Positions 13,417 to 20,949 of a stretch of DNA of 23,280 nucleotides are shown piece after piece. Source of the stretch: JACCUZ01 sp038246575 (GTDB lineage Bacteria; Actinomycetota; Actinomycetes; JACCUZ01); contig JBBRVU010000050.1 in NCBI GenBank assembly GCA_038246575.1, positions 1-23,280 of the forward strand. Reading direction: 5' to 3'. Each line of letters starts with the position of its first letter. Position 1 is the stretch's first letter. Made by a program: the position numbers and the translations under genes. The notes under the pieces are model-generated. The model was not told where the DNA came from, ran no database searches, and was given only the letters and a program-made list of their open reading frames with translations.

Positions 13417-14654
13417 GGGTCGCTCGCGACGGTCGGCGTGCCGATGCGTGACCCGAGGACCGCCTGCTCGTCCGGCTTGTGAGCGAGGACGTCCTCGAGG
13501 TAGCACCGTGCGGCCGCGAGAAGACCGATGTCGCGACCGGCGCGCTCGGACAGGAACCACCGGTGCTCGAGCACCTCGTGGAAGATCTCCGCCGGCTCGA
13601 GCTTGCCGCGCAGGTCCTTCGGCACCGCGCGCACAACCGGTTCGAACGCCTCGGACAGCCACCGGTGCGCGACGATCTCCTCGTCCTCGTTCTGCACGTC
13701 CTTGGCGGCCCGGTAGGCGTCGAGGTCGTTCAGCAGCCGCCGCGCCTGGTTCTCCTCGACATCGAGCCCGGTCAGGCGCAACAACCGGCGGCTGTGATGA
13801 CCGGCGTCGACGACCTTGGGCTCGAGCCGCACCGTACGGCCGTCTATGTCGGTGACGATGGTGAGCTCGGCGACGTCGAAGCCGAGGTGGTTGAGCCGCC
13901 GGATCCGCTGGTCGATGCGGAACCGCTCGCCGGTGTCGAAGGTCTCCTCCCCGAGCAGCTCGAGCCAGAGCGACTCGTAGCGCTCGACCACCTGGTCGGA
14001 GGTCTCGACGGGGTCGATGGAGGGGTGCAGGAGGTCCCCGGCCTGCAGGTCCATCAGCTCCCCGGCGATGTTCGTCCTTGCGAGGTCGAGGTCGTAGGCC
14101 CGCTGCCCGCGTGACAGCGAGTCGTGCAGCTCGCCGGTCTCAGCGTCCACGAGGTACGCCGCGAAGGCCCCGGCGTCTCGGCGGAACAAGACGTTGGAGA
14201 AGGAACAGTCGCCCCAGTAGAAGCCTGCCGTGTGCATCCGGACGATGAGCGCGGCCAGTGCGTCGAGCAGCCTCGTCATCGTGTCTGGCCGCAGCGTCGT
14301 GGAGAACAGTGCGCGGTAGGGGAGCGAGAACTGCAGGTGCCGGGTGATCAGCGCCGCGTCGAGCGGCTGCCCCGCGGAGTCCTCGCGGCCCGACACCACC
14401 CCGACGGCCTCGACGGAGGGCAGGTCACGACGTTCGAGCTGGCGGAGCAGGCCGTACTCGCGGCGGGCGATCGCCTCGCCGGCCTCCTTGACCGCGTACA
14501 CAGCGGTTTCCAGGCGCACGAAGCGCACGACGTGCCGGGAGAGTCCTCGGGGGAGGGCGACCAGCTGCTCATCCGGCCAGCTCTCCAGCGGTAGCTCCCA
14601 CGGCAGGTCGAGCAGTGCGGGGTCGCTCGGAGCGGCGAGCAGCTGCAGGGCCAT
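13395..14654 (-). CDS. DUF4032 protein with kinase-like N-terminal half
   Basis: A 419-aa cytoplasmic protein with no signal or membrane helix. The N-terminal half carries protein-kinase-fold motifs in the right order: YAVKEA with Lys56, RREYGLL with Glu66, HTAGFYWGDCSFSNVLF with catalytic-type Asp149 and Asn154, and YLVDAETGE with Asp170. This resembles the lipopolysaccharide-kinase (Kdo/WaaP-like) group. The C-terminal half (about 220-395, containing EEIVAHRWLSEAFEPVVRAVPKDLRGKLEP and HRWFLSERAG) matches the DUF4032 type. Function and substrate are unknown. The start ATG 14654 lies 8 bp after the ABC ATPase terminator, with no clear Shine-Dalgarno; a -10-like CACCAT (14666-14661) overlaps that terminator. 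The 3' end overlaps the TipAL-like gene by 22 bp. Confidence 0.88.
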   Translation of the reverse strand: MALQLLAAPSDPALLDLPWELPLESWPDEQLVALPRGLSRHVVRFVRLETAVYAVKEAGEAIARREYGLLRQLERRDLPSVEAVGVVSGREDSAGQPLDAALITRHLQFSLPYRALFSTTLRPDTMTRLLDALAALIVRMHTAGFYWGDCSFSNVLFRRDAGAFAAYLVDAETGELHDSLSRGQRAYDLDLARTNIAGELMDLQAGDLLHPSIDPVETSDQVVERYESLWLELLGEETFDTGERFRIDQRIRRLNHLGFDVAELTIVTDIDGRTVRLEPKVVDAGHHSRRLLRLTGLDVEENQARRLLNDLDAYRAAKDVQNEDEEIVAHRWLSEAFEPVVRAVPKDLRGKLEPAEIFHEVLEHRWFLSERAGRDIGLLAAARCYLEDVLAHKPDEQAVLGSRIGTPTVASDPYKSADE

Positions 14655-14661
14655 GACGCCA

Positions 14662-14693
14662 TGGTGCCCGGTCCGCGAGGGGACCGGGCACCA
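14662..14693 (-). terminator. Hairpin terminator of the sugar ABC ATPase gene
   Basis: Perfect 13-bp inverted repeat, TGGTGCCCGGTCC at 14662-14674 and its exact complement at 14681-14693, with a 6-nt loop. It begins 10 bp after the ATPase stop codon on the minus strand and ends only 7 nt before the DUF4032 start codon, so it insulates the two same-strand genes. Confidence 0.8.
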
Positions 14694-14703
14694 CGTCCAG
14701 ACG

Positions 14704-15792
14704 TCAGGTGGGCAGGCGCTCGCCCGTCGTGGTGGAGAACACGTGCACGTGGCCCTTCTTGGGCGCGAAGTTCACCGACTCGCCCTTCGTGGGAGGCCGA
14801 CGACCGTCGACCCGCGCGATCACGTCGTGCTCCTTGCCGCCGACGTCGGCCGAGCCGTAGACGTAGGCGTCGGCGCCGAGCTCCTCGACGAGGTTGACGG
14901 TGGTCTTCAGGCCCTGTCCCTCGCCCACGAGGTCCATGTCCTCGGGACGGACCCCGAGGGTGACCTCGCGGCCACCTTCCCCGGCCTTCTCCACGGTTTC
15001 CCGCGGGATCTCGATGTGCGCGTCACCGAAGGTCAGCGAGTTGCCCTCGATCGGCACGGTGACCAGGTTCATCGCCGGCGAGCCGATGAACCCGGCCACG
15101 AAGACGTTGCTGGGGTTGTCGTACATGTGCCGCGGGGTGTCGACCTGCTGGAGCAGGCCGTCCTTGAGCACCGCGACCCGGTCGCCCATCGTCATGGCCT
15201 CGACCTGATCGTGGGTGACGTAGACGGTGGTGACGCCGAGCCGACGCTGCAGCGCCGCGATCTGGCTGCGAGTCTGGACGCGCAGCTTGGCGTCGAGGTT
15301 GGACAGCGGCTCGTCCATGAGGAACACCTGCGGCTTGCGGACGATGGCGCGACCCATCGCGACCCGCTGACGCTGTCCGCCGGAGAGGGCCTTCGGCTTG
15401 CGCTCGAGGTACTCCTCGAGGTCGAGGATCTTGGCGGCCTCGGCGACGCGCTCGCGGATCTTGGCCTTGTCCTCACCGGCGATCTTGAGCGCGAAGCCCA
15501 TGTTCTCGGCGACCGTCATGTGCGGGTAGAGCGCATAGTTCTGAAACACCATGGCAATGTCGCGGTCCTTGGGCGCGAGGTTGGTCACCTCGCGATCCCC
15601 GATCATGATCCGGCCGCCGTTGACGTCCTCCAGGCCGGCGAGCATGCGCAGCGAGGTGGACTTGCCGCAGCCGGACGGCCCGACCAGGACGAGGAATTCT
15701 CCGTCGCCTATCTCGATGTCGAGCTGGTCCACGGCGGGCTTGTCGGCCCCTGGATAAACACGGGTTGCCTTGTCGAACGTCACAGTCGCCAC
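14704..15792 (-). CDS. ugpC: Carbohydrate ABC transporter ATP-binding protein (MsmK/UgpC/MsiK type)
   Basis: A 362-aa cytoplasmic ATPase that powers sugar import with two permeases. Motifs in order: Walker A GPSGCGKST (38-46), Q-loop VFQNYALYPH, signature LSGGQRQR (136-143), Walker B VFLMDEPLSNLD (Asp160, Glu161) and switch His in THDQ. The C-terminal MalK-type OB regulatory domain (VTLGVRPEDMDLV onward) is present. GTG 15792 (VATVTFDKAT) has GAAGGGAG about 7 nt upstream; the longer frame has no family similarity. It is divergent from the binding-protein operon. In Streptomyces one MsiK ATPase serves several sugar importers, so this one may also be shared; that is inference. The name ugpC reflects family annotation, not a proven glycerol-phosphate substrate. 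Confidence 0.95.
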   Translation of the reverse strand: MATVTFDKATRVYPGADKPAVDQLDIEIGDGEFLVLVGPSGCGKSTSLRMLAGLEDVNGGRIMIGDREVTNLAPKDRDIAMVFQNYALYPHMTVAENMGFALKIAGEDKAKIRERVAEAAKILDLEEYLERKPKALSGGQRQRVAMGRAIVRKPQVFLMDEPLSNLDAKLRVQTRSQIAALQRRLGVTTVYVTHDQVEAMTMGDRVAVLKDGLLQQVDTPRHMYDNPSNVFVAGFIGSPAMNLVTVPIEGNSLTFGDAHIEIPRETVEKAGEGGREVTLGVRPEDMDLVGEGQGLKTTVNLVEELGADAYVYGSADVGGKEHDVIARVDGRRPPTKGESVNFAPKKGHVHVFSTTTGERLPT

Positions 15793-15930
15793 GAGGGCGC
15801 TCCCTTCAACCGGCAGGAACGTGCCGGACGGTCCGAGTTGGAAGGTGCACGGCGCGGGACCACCCACGCCGAAATCGCACCGTAGCCCGTCCGGGGTCAC
15901 GTCGTCCATGCCCTGTCCACCGGGGCGTCT

Positions 15931-15946
15931 GTTACGGGATCGTTAC
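15931..15946. promoter_or_regulatory. GTTAC-N6-GTTAC direct repeat, candidate GlnR-type box
   Basis: Two GTTAC units are spaced 11 bp start to start. GlnR boxes of actinobacteria are GTnAC/GaAAC units separated by 6 nt, and GlnR is reported to control non-PTS sugar ABC transporters in some actinomycetes. The site lies between the divergent ATPase and binding-protein genes. The repeat is seen; the regulator is inferred from a short motif that could occur by chance. Confidence 0.35.
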
Positions 15947-15972
15947 CGCTCTCCCTGTTGCAGAGCCGGTGC

Positions 15973-15984
15973 GTAAACGTTTAC
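15973..15984. promoter_or_regulatory. Perfect palindrome GTAAACGTTTAC, LacI-type operator
   Basis: A 12-bp perfect palindrome with a central CG, AT-rich in an otherwise GC-rich region, the usual form of LacI/GalR-family operators. It lies between the divergent ABC ATPase and binding-protein genes, 84 bp before the latter's ATG, and overlaps a possible promoter TTGCAG-N17-TTACAT (15958-15986). The LacI gene at 20950 is the obvious candidate regulator. The rest of the 275-bp gap (15793-16067) shows no gene. Confidence 0.75.
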
Positions 15985-16067
15985 ATCGGTCCTACCGGGA
16001 CGCGGGCGGTCTCCTCCTGCAGTGAGACGTCCGGACCGGATCGACGCGACAGTTGGGAGCAGTGCGC

Positions 16068-17471
16068 ATGACATCAACGAGGGCACGGCGCGGCCTCGCC
16101 GCGGGCGCCACCGTTCTGAGTGCGAGCCTCGTCCTGGTGGCATGTGGCTCCGGGAGCAGTGGCGGCAGCGGTGGCGACACCAACGCGGGCGGCAAGGCAC
16201 CCGGGCTGACCAAGTCCGAGTGCGCCCCGATCAAGGACATCATGACGGCGTCGGGCGACCTGTCCGGCAAGACCGTGAAGATCTACACCTCGATCGTCGC
16301 GCCGGAGGACCAGGCCCACAAGGACTCGTACAAGCTGTTCGAGACCTGCACCGGCGCCAAGGTGCAGTACGAGGGCTCGAAAGAGTTCGAGGCCCAGCTG
16401 GTCGTGCGCGTCCGCAGCGGCAACCCGCCGGACATCGCCTACGTCCCGCAGCCCGGTCTGCTCAACACGCTGGTCAAGGACACCGGCAAGGTCTCCGAGG
16501 CGCCCGCCGCAGTGGCGGCGAACGTCGACAAGTGGTGGGGCGAGGACTGGAAGGGCTACGGCACGGTCGACGGCAAGTTCTACGCCGCGCCGCTCGGTGC
16601 CAACGTGAAGTCCTTCGTCTGGTACTCCCCGAAGGCGTTCTCCGACGCCGGCTACGAGATCCCCACGACCTGGGACGACATGCTGGCGCTGTCGGACAAG
16701 ATCGCGGCCACCGGCACCAAGCCCTGGTGCGCCGGCATCGGCTCCGGTGACGCCACCGGCTGGGTCGTCACCGACTGGGTCGAGGACGCGATGCTCCGCG
16801 ACAACGGCGCAGACGTCTACGACCAGTGGGTCAACCACGAGATCCCGTTCAACGACCCGCAGGTCGCCAAGGCGCTGGACCGGGTCGGCGGCATCCTGAA
16901 GAACGCAAAGTACGTCAACGGCGGCTTCGGTGACGTCAAGAGCATCGCCACCACCACCTTCCAGGACGGCGGCCTGCCGATCCTGCAGGGCAAGTGCTTC
17001 ATGCACCGTCAGGCGAGCTTCTACGCGGCCAACTGGCCGGAGGGCACCGACGTCTCCGAGAACGGTGACGTCTTCGCCTTCTACCTGCCGGAGACCAACA
17101 CTGACAACGGCAAGCCGGTCCTCGGCGGCGGCGAGTTCGTCGCGGCCTTCAACGACCGTCCCGAGGTCCAGGCCTTCCAGACCTACCTGGCCACGGACAC
17201 CTGGGCGAACGAGAAGGCCAAGGCCACCCCGGGTGGCGGCTGGGTCAGTGCGAACAAGGGCCTGGACGTCGCCAACCTGACGAGCCCGATCGACAAGCTG
17301 TCGGCCGAGACTCTGCAGGACCCCGAGGCGGTCTTCCGCTTCGACGGTTCCGACCTGATGCCCGGTGCTGTCGGCGCCGGCTCCTTCTGGAAGGAAATGA
17401 CGGCGTGGATCACCGGAAAGAACACCGGCGCGGCGCTCGACGCCATCGAGAAGTCCTGGCCGAGCAGCTGA
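16068..17471 (+). CDS. Sugar ABC transporter substrate-binding lipoprotein (AglE-like)
   Basis: A 467-aa extracellular lipoprotein that captures a sugar for the two downstream permeases. The signal peptide MTSTRARRGLAAGATVLSAS leads to a lipobox LVLVAC with Cys26, then a Gly/Ser linker (GSGSSGGSGGD). The body is a family 1 solute-binding fold (KTVKIYTSIVAPEDQ, SGNPPDIAYVPQPGLL, GGEFVAAFNDRPEVQAF). The motif DLMPGAVGAGSFWKEMTAWI resembles AglE-type alpha-glucoside binding proteins as I recall them. ATG 16068 has GGGAG (16055-16059) 8 nt upstream; the TTG further up is rejected. The GH1 beta-glucosidase downstream points to beta-glucosides instead, so the anomer is open. A strong hairpin separates it from permease 1. 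Confidence 0.92.
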   Translation: MTSTRARRGLAAGATVLSASLVLVACGSGSSGGSGGDTNAGGKAPGLTKSECAPIKDIMTASGDLSGKTVKIYTSIVAPEDQAHKDSYKLFETCTGAKVQYEGSKEFEAQLVVRVRSGNPPDIAYVPQPGLLNTLVKDTGKVSEAPAAVAANVDKWWGEDWKGYGTVDGKFYAAPLGANVKSFVWYSPKAFSDAGYEIPTTWDDMLALSDKIAATGTKPWCAGIGSGDATGWVVTDWVEDAMLRDNGADVYDQWVNHEIPFNDPQVAKALDRVGGILKNAKYVNGGFGDVKSIATTTFQDGGLPILQGKCFMHRQASFYAANWPEGTDVSENGDVFAFYLPETNTDNGKPVLGGGEFVAAFNDRPEVQAFQTYLATDTWANEKAKATPGGGWVSANKGLDVANLTSPIDKLSAETLQDPEAVFRFDGSDLMPGAVGAGSFWKEMTAWITGKNTGAALDAIEKSWPSS

Positions 17472-17496
17472 GTCTGACCCGTTAGTGCACGACAGG

Positions 17497-17534
17497 TCGT
17501 CGGGGGCGTCGTCCGAGTGACGCGCCCCCGACGA
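17497..17534 (+). terminator. Intercistronic hairpin between binding protein and permease genes
   Basis: Perfect 12-bp stem, TCGTCGGGGGCG (17497-17508) with its complement at 17523-17534, 14-nt loop. Outer GTGCA (17485-17489) and TGCAC (17536-17540) could extend it. Position inside the operon suggests partial termination or protection of the binding-protein mRNA, giving more binding protein than permease. Confidence 0.65.
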
Positions 17535-17582
17535 TTGCACGACCGACCCGCTCTGCTCCGTCGGACCAGGAGGTAGGCAGCC

Positions 17583-18545
17583 ATGCCGGCAGGTGAGAAG
17601 TTCCTGCAGATGATCTTGGCCATCGTCGCGTTCCTCGCGGTGATGGGGGTGGTGCTCTTCCTGGCCGACAGGGTGCGCTCCAAGCGCGCCGAAGTGGCCC
17701 AGACTCTCGCGTTCGTCGCACCGGCGGCGATCCTGATCGCGGTCGGCCTGCTGTACCCGGGCCTGCGGACGATCTTCGAATCGTTCCGCAACTCGGCGAG
17801 CACCAGCTTCGTCGGGCTGGACAACTACCAGACGGTCTTCACCACGAGCGAGCAGCTGAAGGTGCTGCGCAACACGGCGGTGTGGGTGATCCTGACCCCC
17901 ATCGCCGCGACGCTCATCGGGCTCGTCTACGCGGTCCTGATCGACAAGGCGAAGGTCGAAGCCGTCGCCAAGTCCTTGATCTTCCTGCCGATGGCCATCT
18001 CCCTGGTCGGCGCCTCGATCATCTGGAAGTTCGTCTACGACTACCGCGCAACCGAGAACGACCAGATCGGCTTGCTCAACGAGCTGCTCAAGTTCGTCGG
18101 CCTTGATACGTACCGGTTCTTGCTGACCGAACCGTGGAACACGGTGTTCCTGATCATCATCATGATCTGGGTGCAGGCCGGCTTCGCGATGGTGGTCCTC
18201 TCGGCCTCCATCAAGGCGATCCCCGACGACATCATCGAGGCGGCTCGTCTTGACGGCGTGAGCGGCTTCCGGATGTTCCGCTTCATCACCGTGCCGAGCA
18301 TTCGTCCCTCGCTGATCGTGGTGCTGACGACCATCAGCATCACGACGCTCAAGGTCTTCGACATCGTCCGGACCGCGACCGGTGGCAACTTCGGCACGAG
18401 CGTGTTGGCCTACGAGTTCTACGTGCAGAGCTTCCGGTCCTTCAACAACGGCCTCGGCGCGGCTCTCGCGTCCCTGTTGTTCCTCCTGGTCACCCCGATC
18501 GTCATCTACAACGTTCGTCAGATGCGAAAGCTGGAGGCACGATGA
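17583..18545 (+). CDS. Sugar ABC transporter permease 1 (AglF/MalF type)
   Basis: A 320-aa inner-membrane subunit of the importer. Hydrophobic segments lie near 8-28, 40-60, 98-120, 132-150, 187-208, 243-262 and 292-312. The EAA loop that docks onto the ATPase is EAARLDGVSGFRMFRFITVP (about 219-238), with the conserved Gly. ATG 17583 has an excellent AGGAGGT (17568-17574). The stop overlaps permease 2 (ATGA). An extra N-terminal helix before the usual first segment is typical of the AglF subgroup. Confidence 0.95.
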   Translation: MPAGEKFLQMILAIVAFLAVMGVVLFLADRVRSKRAEVAQTLAFVAPAAILIAVGLLYPGLRTIFESFRNSASTSFVGLDNYQTVFTTSEQLKVLRNTAVWVILTPIAATLIGLVYAVLIDKAKVEAVAKSLIFLPMAISLVGASIIWKFVYDYRATENDQIGLLNELLKFVGLDTYRFLLTEPWNTVFLIIIMIWVQAGFAMVVLSASIKAIPDDIIEAARLDGVSGFRMFRFITVPSIRPSLIVVLTTISITTLKVFDIVRTATGGNFGTSVLAYEFYVQSFRSFNNGLGAALASLLFLLVTPIVIYNVRQMRKLEAR

Positions 18546-19468
18546 GCACCGCTCCGACGACCGAGGCCACCGGCGCAGCAAAGCCGCCGACCGACCGGAC
18601 CGGTGTGCCGACCGTCTCCTCGCAGGCCAAGCAGCGGCTGACCTCGCCCTGGGCATCCCTGGGCGCGATCATCATCGCGACGCTCTGGACGATCCCCACC
18701 GCAGGCCTGCTGATCTCCTCGTTCCGGCCGGAGAGCGACGTCAAGGACAGTGGCTGGTGGACCTGGTTCACCAACTTCAACGTGACGTTCGACAACTACT
18801 CCGCGGTCCTGAACACGAGCGACGTCAACCTGGCGACGTACTTCGTGAACTCGATCGTCATCACGCTGCCGTCGGTCATCATCCCGCTGACGCTGGCGAC
18901 TCTCGCGGCCTACGCCTTCGCGTGGATGAAGTTCCCGGGGCGGGACATCCTCTTCGTGGCGGTCTTCGCCATGCAGATCGTCCCGATCCAGGTGACGATG
19001 ATCCCGCTGCTGCAGCTGTACGTGCAGACCGGCCTGGCCGGGAAGTTCTGGACGATCTGGCTCTCGCACTCGATCTTCGCGCTGCCGCTGGCCATCTACC
19101 TTCTGCACAACTTCATGAAGGAGGTCCCCACCGAGCTGATCGAGGCAGCGCGGGTGGACGGCGCAGGGCACGTCCGGATCTTCACCCGGATCATGCTGCC
19201 GCTCATGACGCCGGCGATCGCTGCGTTCGGCATCTTCCAGTTCCTGTGGGTCTGGAACGACCTGCTCGTCGCCCTGGTCTTCGGCGGCGGAAACCTCGAC
19301 GTCTCGCCGCTGACGGTCCGGCTCGCCGAGCTCTCCGGAACGCGGGACCAGGACTGGCACCTGCTCTCGGCCGGCGCCTTCGTCTCGTTGATCGTGCCGC
19401 TTGTCGTGTTCCTGAGCCTGCAGCGCTACTTCGTCCGCGGGCTGCTGGCGGGCAGCGTCAAGGGGTAG
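18542..19468 (+). CDS. Sugar ABC transporter permease 2 (AglG/MalG type)
   Basis: A 308-aa partner permease. A polar Thr/Pro-rich N-terminal tail of about 35 residues is followed by six hydrophobic segments beginning ASLGAIIIATLWTIPTAGLL. The EAA loop is EAARVDGAGHVRIFTRIMLP (about 201-220). ATG 18542 overlaps the permease 1 stop by 4 nt and GGAGG (18533-18537) lies 4 nt before it, so the two are translationally coupled. It is convergent with the GH1 gene, whose stop is 24 bp downstream; no good terminator is seen in that gap. Confidence 0.95.
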   Translation: MSTAPTTEATGAAKPPTDRTGVPTVSSQAKQRLTSPWASLGAIIIATLWTIPTAGLLISSFRPESDVKDSGWWTWFTNFNVTFDNYSAVLNTSDVNLATYFVNSIVITLPSVIIPLTLATLAAYAFAWMKFPGRDILFVAVFAMQIVPIQVTMIPLLQLYVQTGLAGKFWTIWLSHSIFALPLAIYLLHNFMKEVPTELIEAARVDGAGHVRIFTRIMLPLMTPAIAAFGIFQFLWVWNDLLVALVFGGGNLDVSPLTVRLAELSGTRDQDWHLLSAGAFVSLIVPLVVFLSLQRYFVRGLLAGSVKG

Positions 19469-19492
19469 CTGCCGGGACTCGGGAGCCGTTGC

Positions 19493-20881
19493 CTAGACGT
19501 CAGGCCGGAGGGAGCCAGCGTGGGAAAGCTGAGCGAACCAGCGGTAGGACGCCTTGGGGATGCGGGTTCCGTCTCGTCTGTCGACCTCGACCAGCCCGAA
19601 CTTCTTCGTGTAGCCCTCGGCCCACTCGAAGTTGTCCAACAGCGTCCAGGCGACGTAGCCGCGGACGTCAGCGCCAGCCTGACGGGCCCGCTCCGCCGCG
19701 TTCATGTGTTCGCGCAGGTAGGCGATCCGCGGCAGGTCGTCGATCTCGTCGCTCGCACCCCGCTCCTCGTCGTCGAAGGCCGCGCCGTTCTCGGTGACGA
19801 CCAGCGGCAGCCCGGTGCGGCCGTGGACCTCGAGCAGCAGCTCCTCCAGGCCGCGTGGCTCGATCTCCCAGCCCATCGCCGTCATCGGAGCGCGCGGGAC
19901 GAAGGTCAGGCGGTCGATGCCCGGGTAGGCGGCTGTCTCATCCCCGACGCCACCGCCGGCGGTGGCGTCGGCGGCGAGGACGTCGACGCGCATCGGCGTG
20001 TAGTAGTTGATGCCCAGCCAGTCCGCGGATCCACGAATCGTGTCGAGGTCCCCGTCGCGGACCACTCCGGGGTCGCCGAGGGGTGCGGCGAGGGCGACGA
20101 GCTCGCTGTCGTACGCGCCGTCGACCAGCGGTCCCAGCCAGACCCGGTTGCGCAGGGCGTCCACCTGACGGGCGGTCACTGTGGCCTCGAGGCTCTCCGG
20201 CCACACCGGGGCCAGGTTCAGCACGATCCCCACTCCGTCGCTGCCGTTCTCGTGCATGCGCTCTGCCGCCAGCCCGTGCCCGAGCATCAGGTGATGTGCG
20301 GCGCGGTGGGCCGCGTCCGGCTCCTGGCGGCCCGGCGCGTGAACCCCCGCGGCGTAGCCGAGGTACGCCGAGCACCACGGCTCGTTGAGCGTCGCCCAGA
20401 GCCCGACCCGGTCGGCGAGATGGGCGTGCACCAGGGCGGCGTAGTCGGCGAAGCGGTGCGCCGTGTCCCGTGCCGGCCAGCCGCCGGCGTCCTCCAGCGG
20501 CTGGGGCAGGTCCCAGTGGTAGAGCGTCGCCATCGGCGCGACACCTCGTTCCAGCAGACCGTCGACGAGACGGTCGTAGTAGGCCAGGCCGCGAGGTTCG
20601 AGGTCGCCGCTGCCCGCCGGCTGGATCCGCGGCCAGGCGAGAGAGAACCGGTAGTGGCTGACGCCGAGGTCGCCCACCAGGGTCAGGTCGTCGTCCAGCC
20701 GCTCGTAGGAGTGACAGGCGTCGGACCCGTCGCTGGCGTCCCGGATGCGGCCGTCCTCGGCTGCGAACGTGTCCCAGATCGAGGTGCCGCGACCGTCGGT
20801 GGTCAGGCTTCCCTCCACCTGGTAGGCCGCGGTGGCGACACCGAGTGCGAGGTTGGCGCCGGTCGGCAGGTGGCTGCTCAT
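19493..20881 (-). CDS. Family GH1 beta-glucosidase, cytoplasmic
   Basis: A 462-aa retaining glycoside hydrolase. The N-terminal GH1 signature is LALGVATAAYQVEG; the acid/base is Glu167 in TLNEPW and the nucleophile Glu364 in VVTENGAAF. Other family residues are present (YHWDLPQPLED, LGINYYTP, WTLLDNFEWAEGY). There is no signal peptide, so it would act on glycosides imported by the adjacent ABC system, releasing sugar for the kinase at 22079. ATG 20881 (MSSHLPTG) is preferred over an upstream in-frame start because TACGGT lies 7 nt before it and family similarity begins here. Substrate is probably a beta-glucoside such as cellobiose, but GH1 enzymes are broad. Confidence 0.95.
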   Translation of the reverse strand: MSSHLPTGANLALGVATAAYQVEGSLTTDGRGTSIWDTFAAEDGRIRDASDGSDACHSYERLDDDLTLVGDLGVSHYRFSLAWPRIQPAGSGDLEPRGLAYYDRLVDGLLERGVAPMATLYHWDLPQPLEDAGGWPARDTAHRFADYAALVHAHLADRVGLWATLNEPWCSAYLGYAAGVHAPGRQEPDAAHRAAHHLMLGHGLAAERMHENGSDGVGIVLNLAPVWPESLEATVTARQVDALRNRVWLGPLVDGAYDSELVALAAPLGDPGVVRDGDLDTIRGSADWLGINYYTPMRVDVLAADATAGGGVGDETAAYPGIDRLTFVPRAPMTAMGWEIEPRGLEELLLEVHGRTGLPLVVTENGAAFDDEERGASDEIDDLPRIAYLREHMNAAERARQAGADVRGYVAWTLLDNFEWAEGYTKKFGLVEVDRRDGTRIPKASYRWFAQLSHAGSLRPDV

Positions 20882-20888
20882 GGCGACC

Positions 20889-20894
20889 ACCGTA
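20889..20894 (-). promoter_or_regulatory. -10 hexamer TACGGT, leaderless-type promoter of the GH1 gene
   Basis: On the minus strand TACGGT ends 7 nt before ATG 20881. No Shine-Dalgarno is visible. Confidence 0.5.
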
Positions 20895-20917
20895 TGCACC
20901 AGGTCGTGAGCCACGAT

Positions 20918-20929
20918 GACGGGCCCGTC
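20918..20929. promoter_or_regulatory. Perfect palindrome GACGGGCCCGTC in the GH1-lacI divergent gap
   Basis: 12-bp perfect palindrome between the divergent GH1 and LacI genes, 23 bp upstream of the GH1 -10 hexamer. It shares no core with GTAAACGTTTAC. It may be an operator, but a short GC-rich palindrome can arise by chance here. Confidence 0.35.
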
Positions 20930-20949
20930 TTGGCGCGGGGCGGTGGCGC

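Noticed and set aside
14344..15885. 513-codon plus-strand open frame across DUF4032 and the ABC ATPase
   Set aside because: The opposite strand holds a complete ATPase with Walker motifs; this frame is a shadow and also runs through the perfect terminator hairpin.
16074..18656. 860-codon minus-strand open frame across the binding-protein and permease genes
   Set aside because: It is the antisense shadow of two clear genes on the plus strand; its peptide is His/Asp/Arg/Gly/Val-biased low-complexity sequence with no family motif, as expected for high-GC mirror frames.
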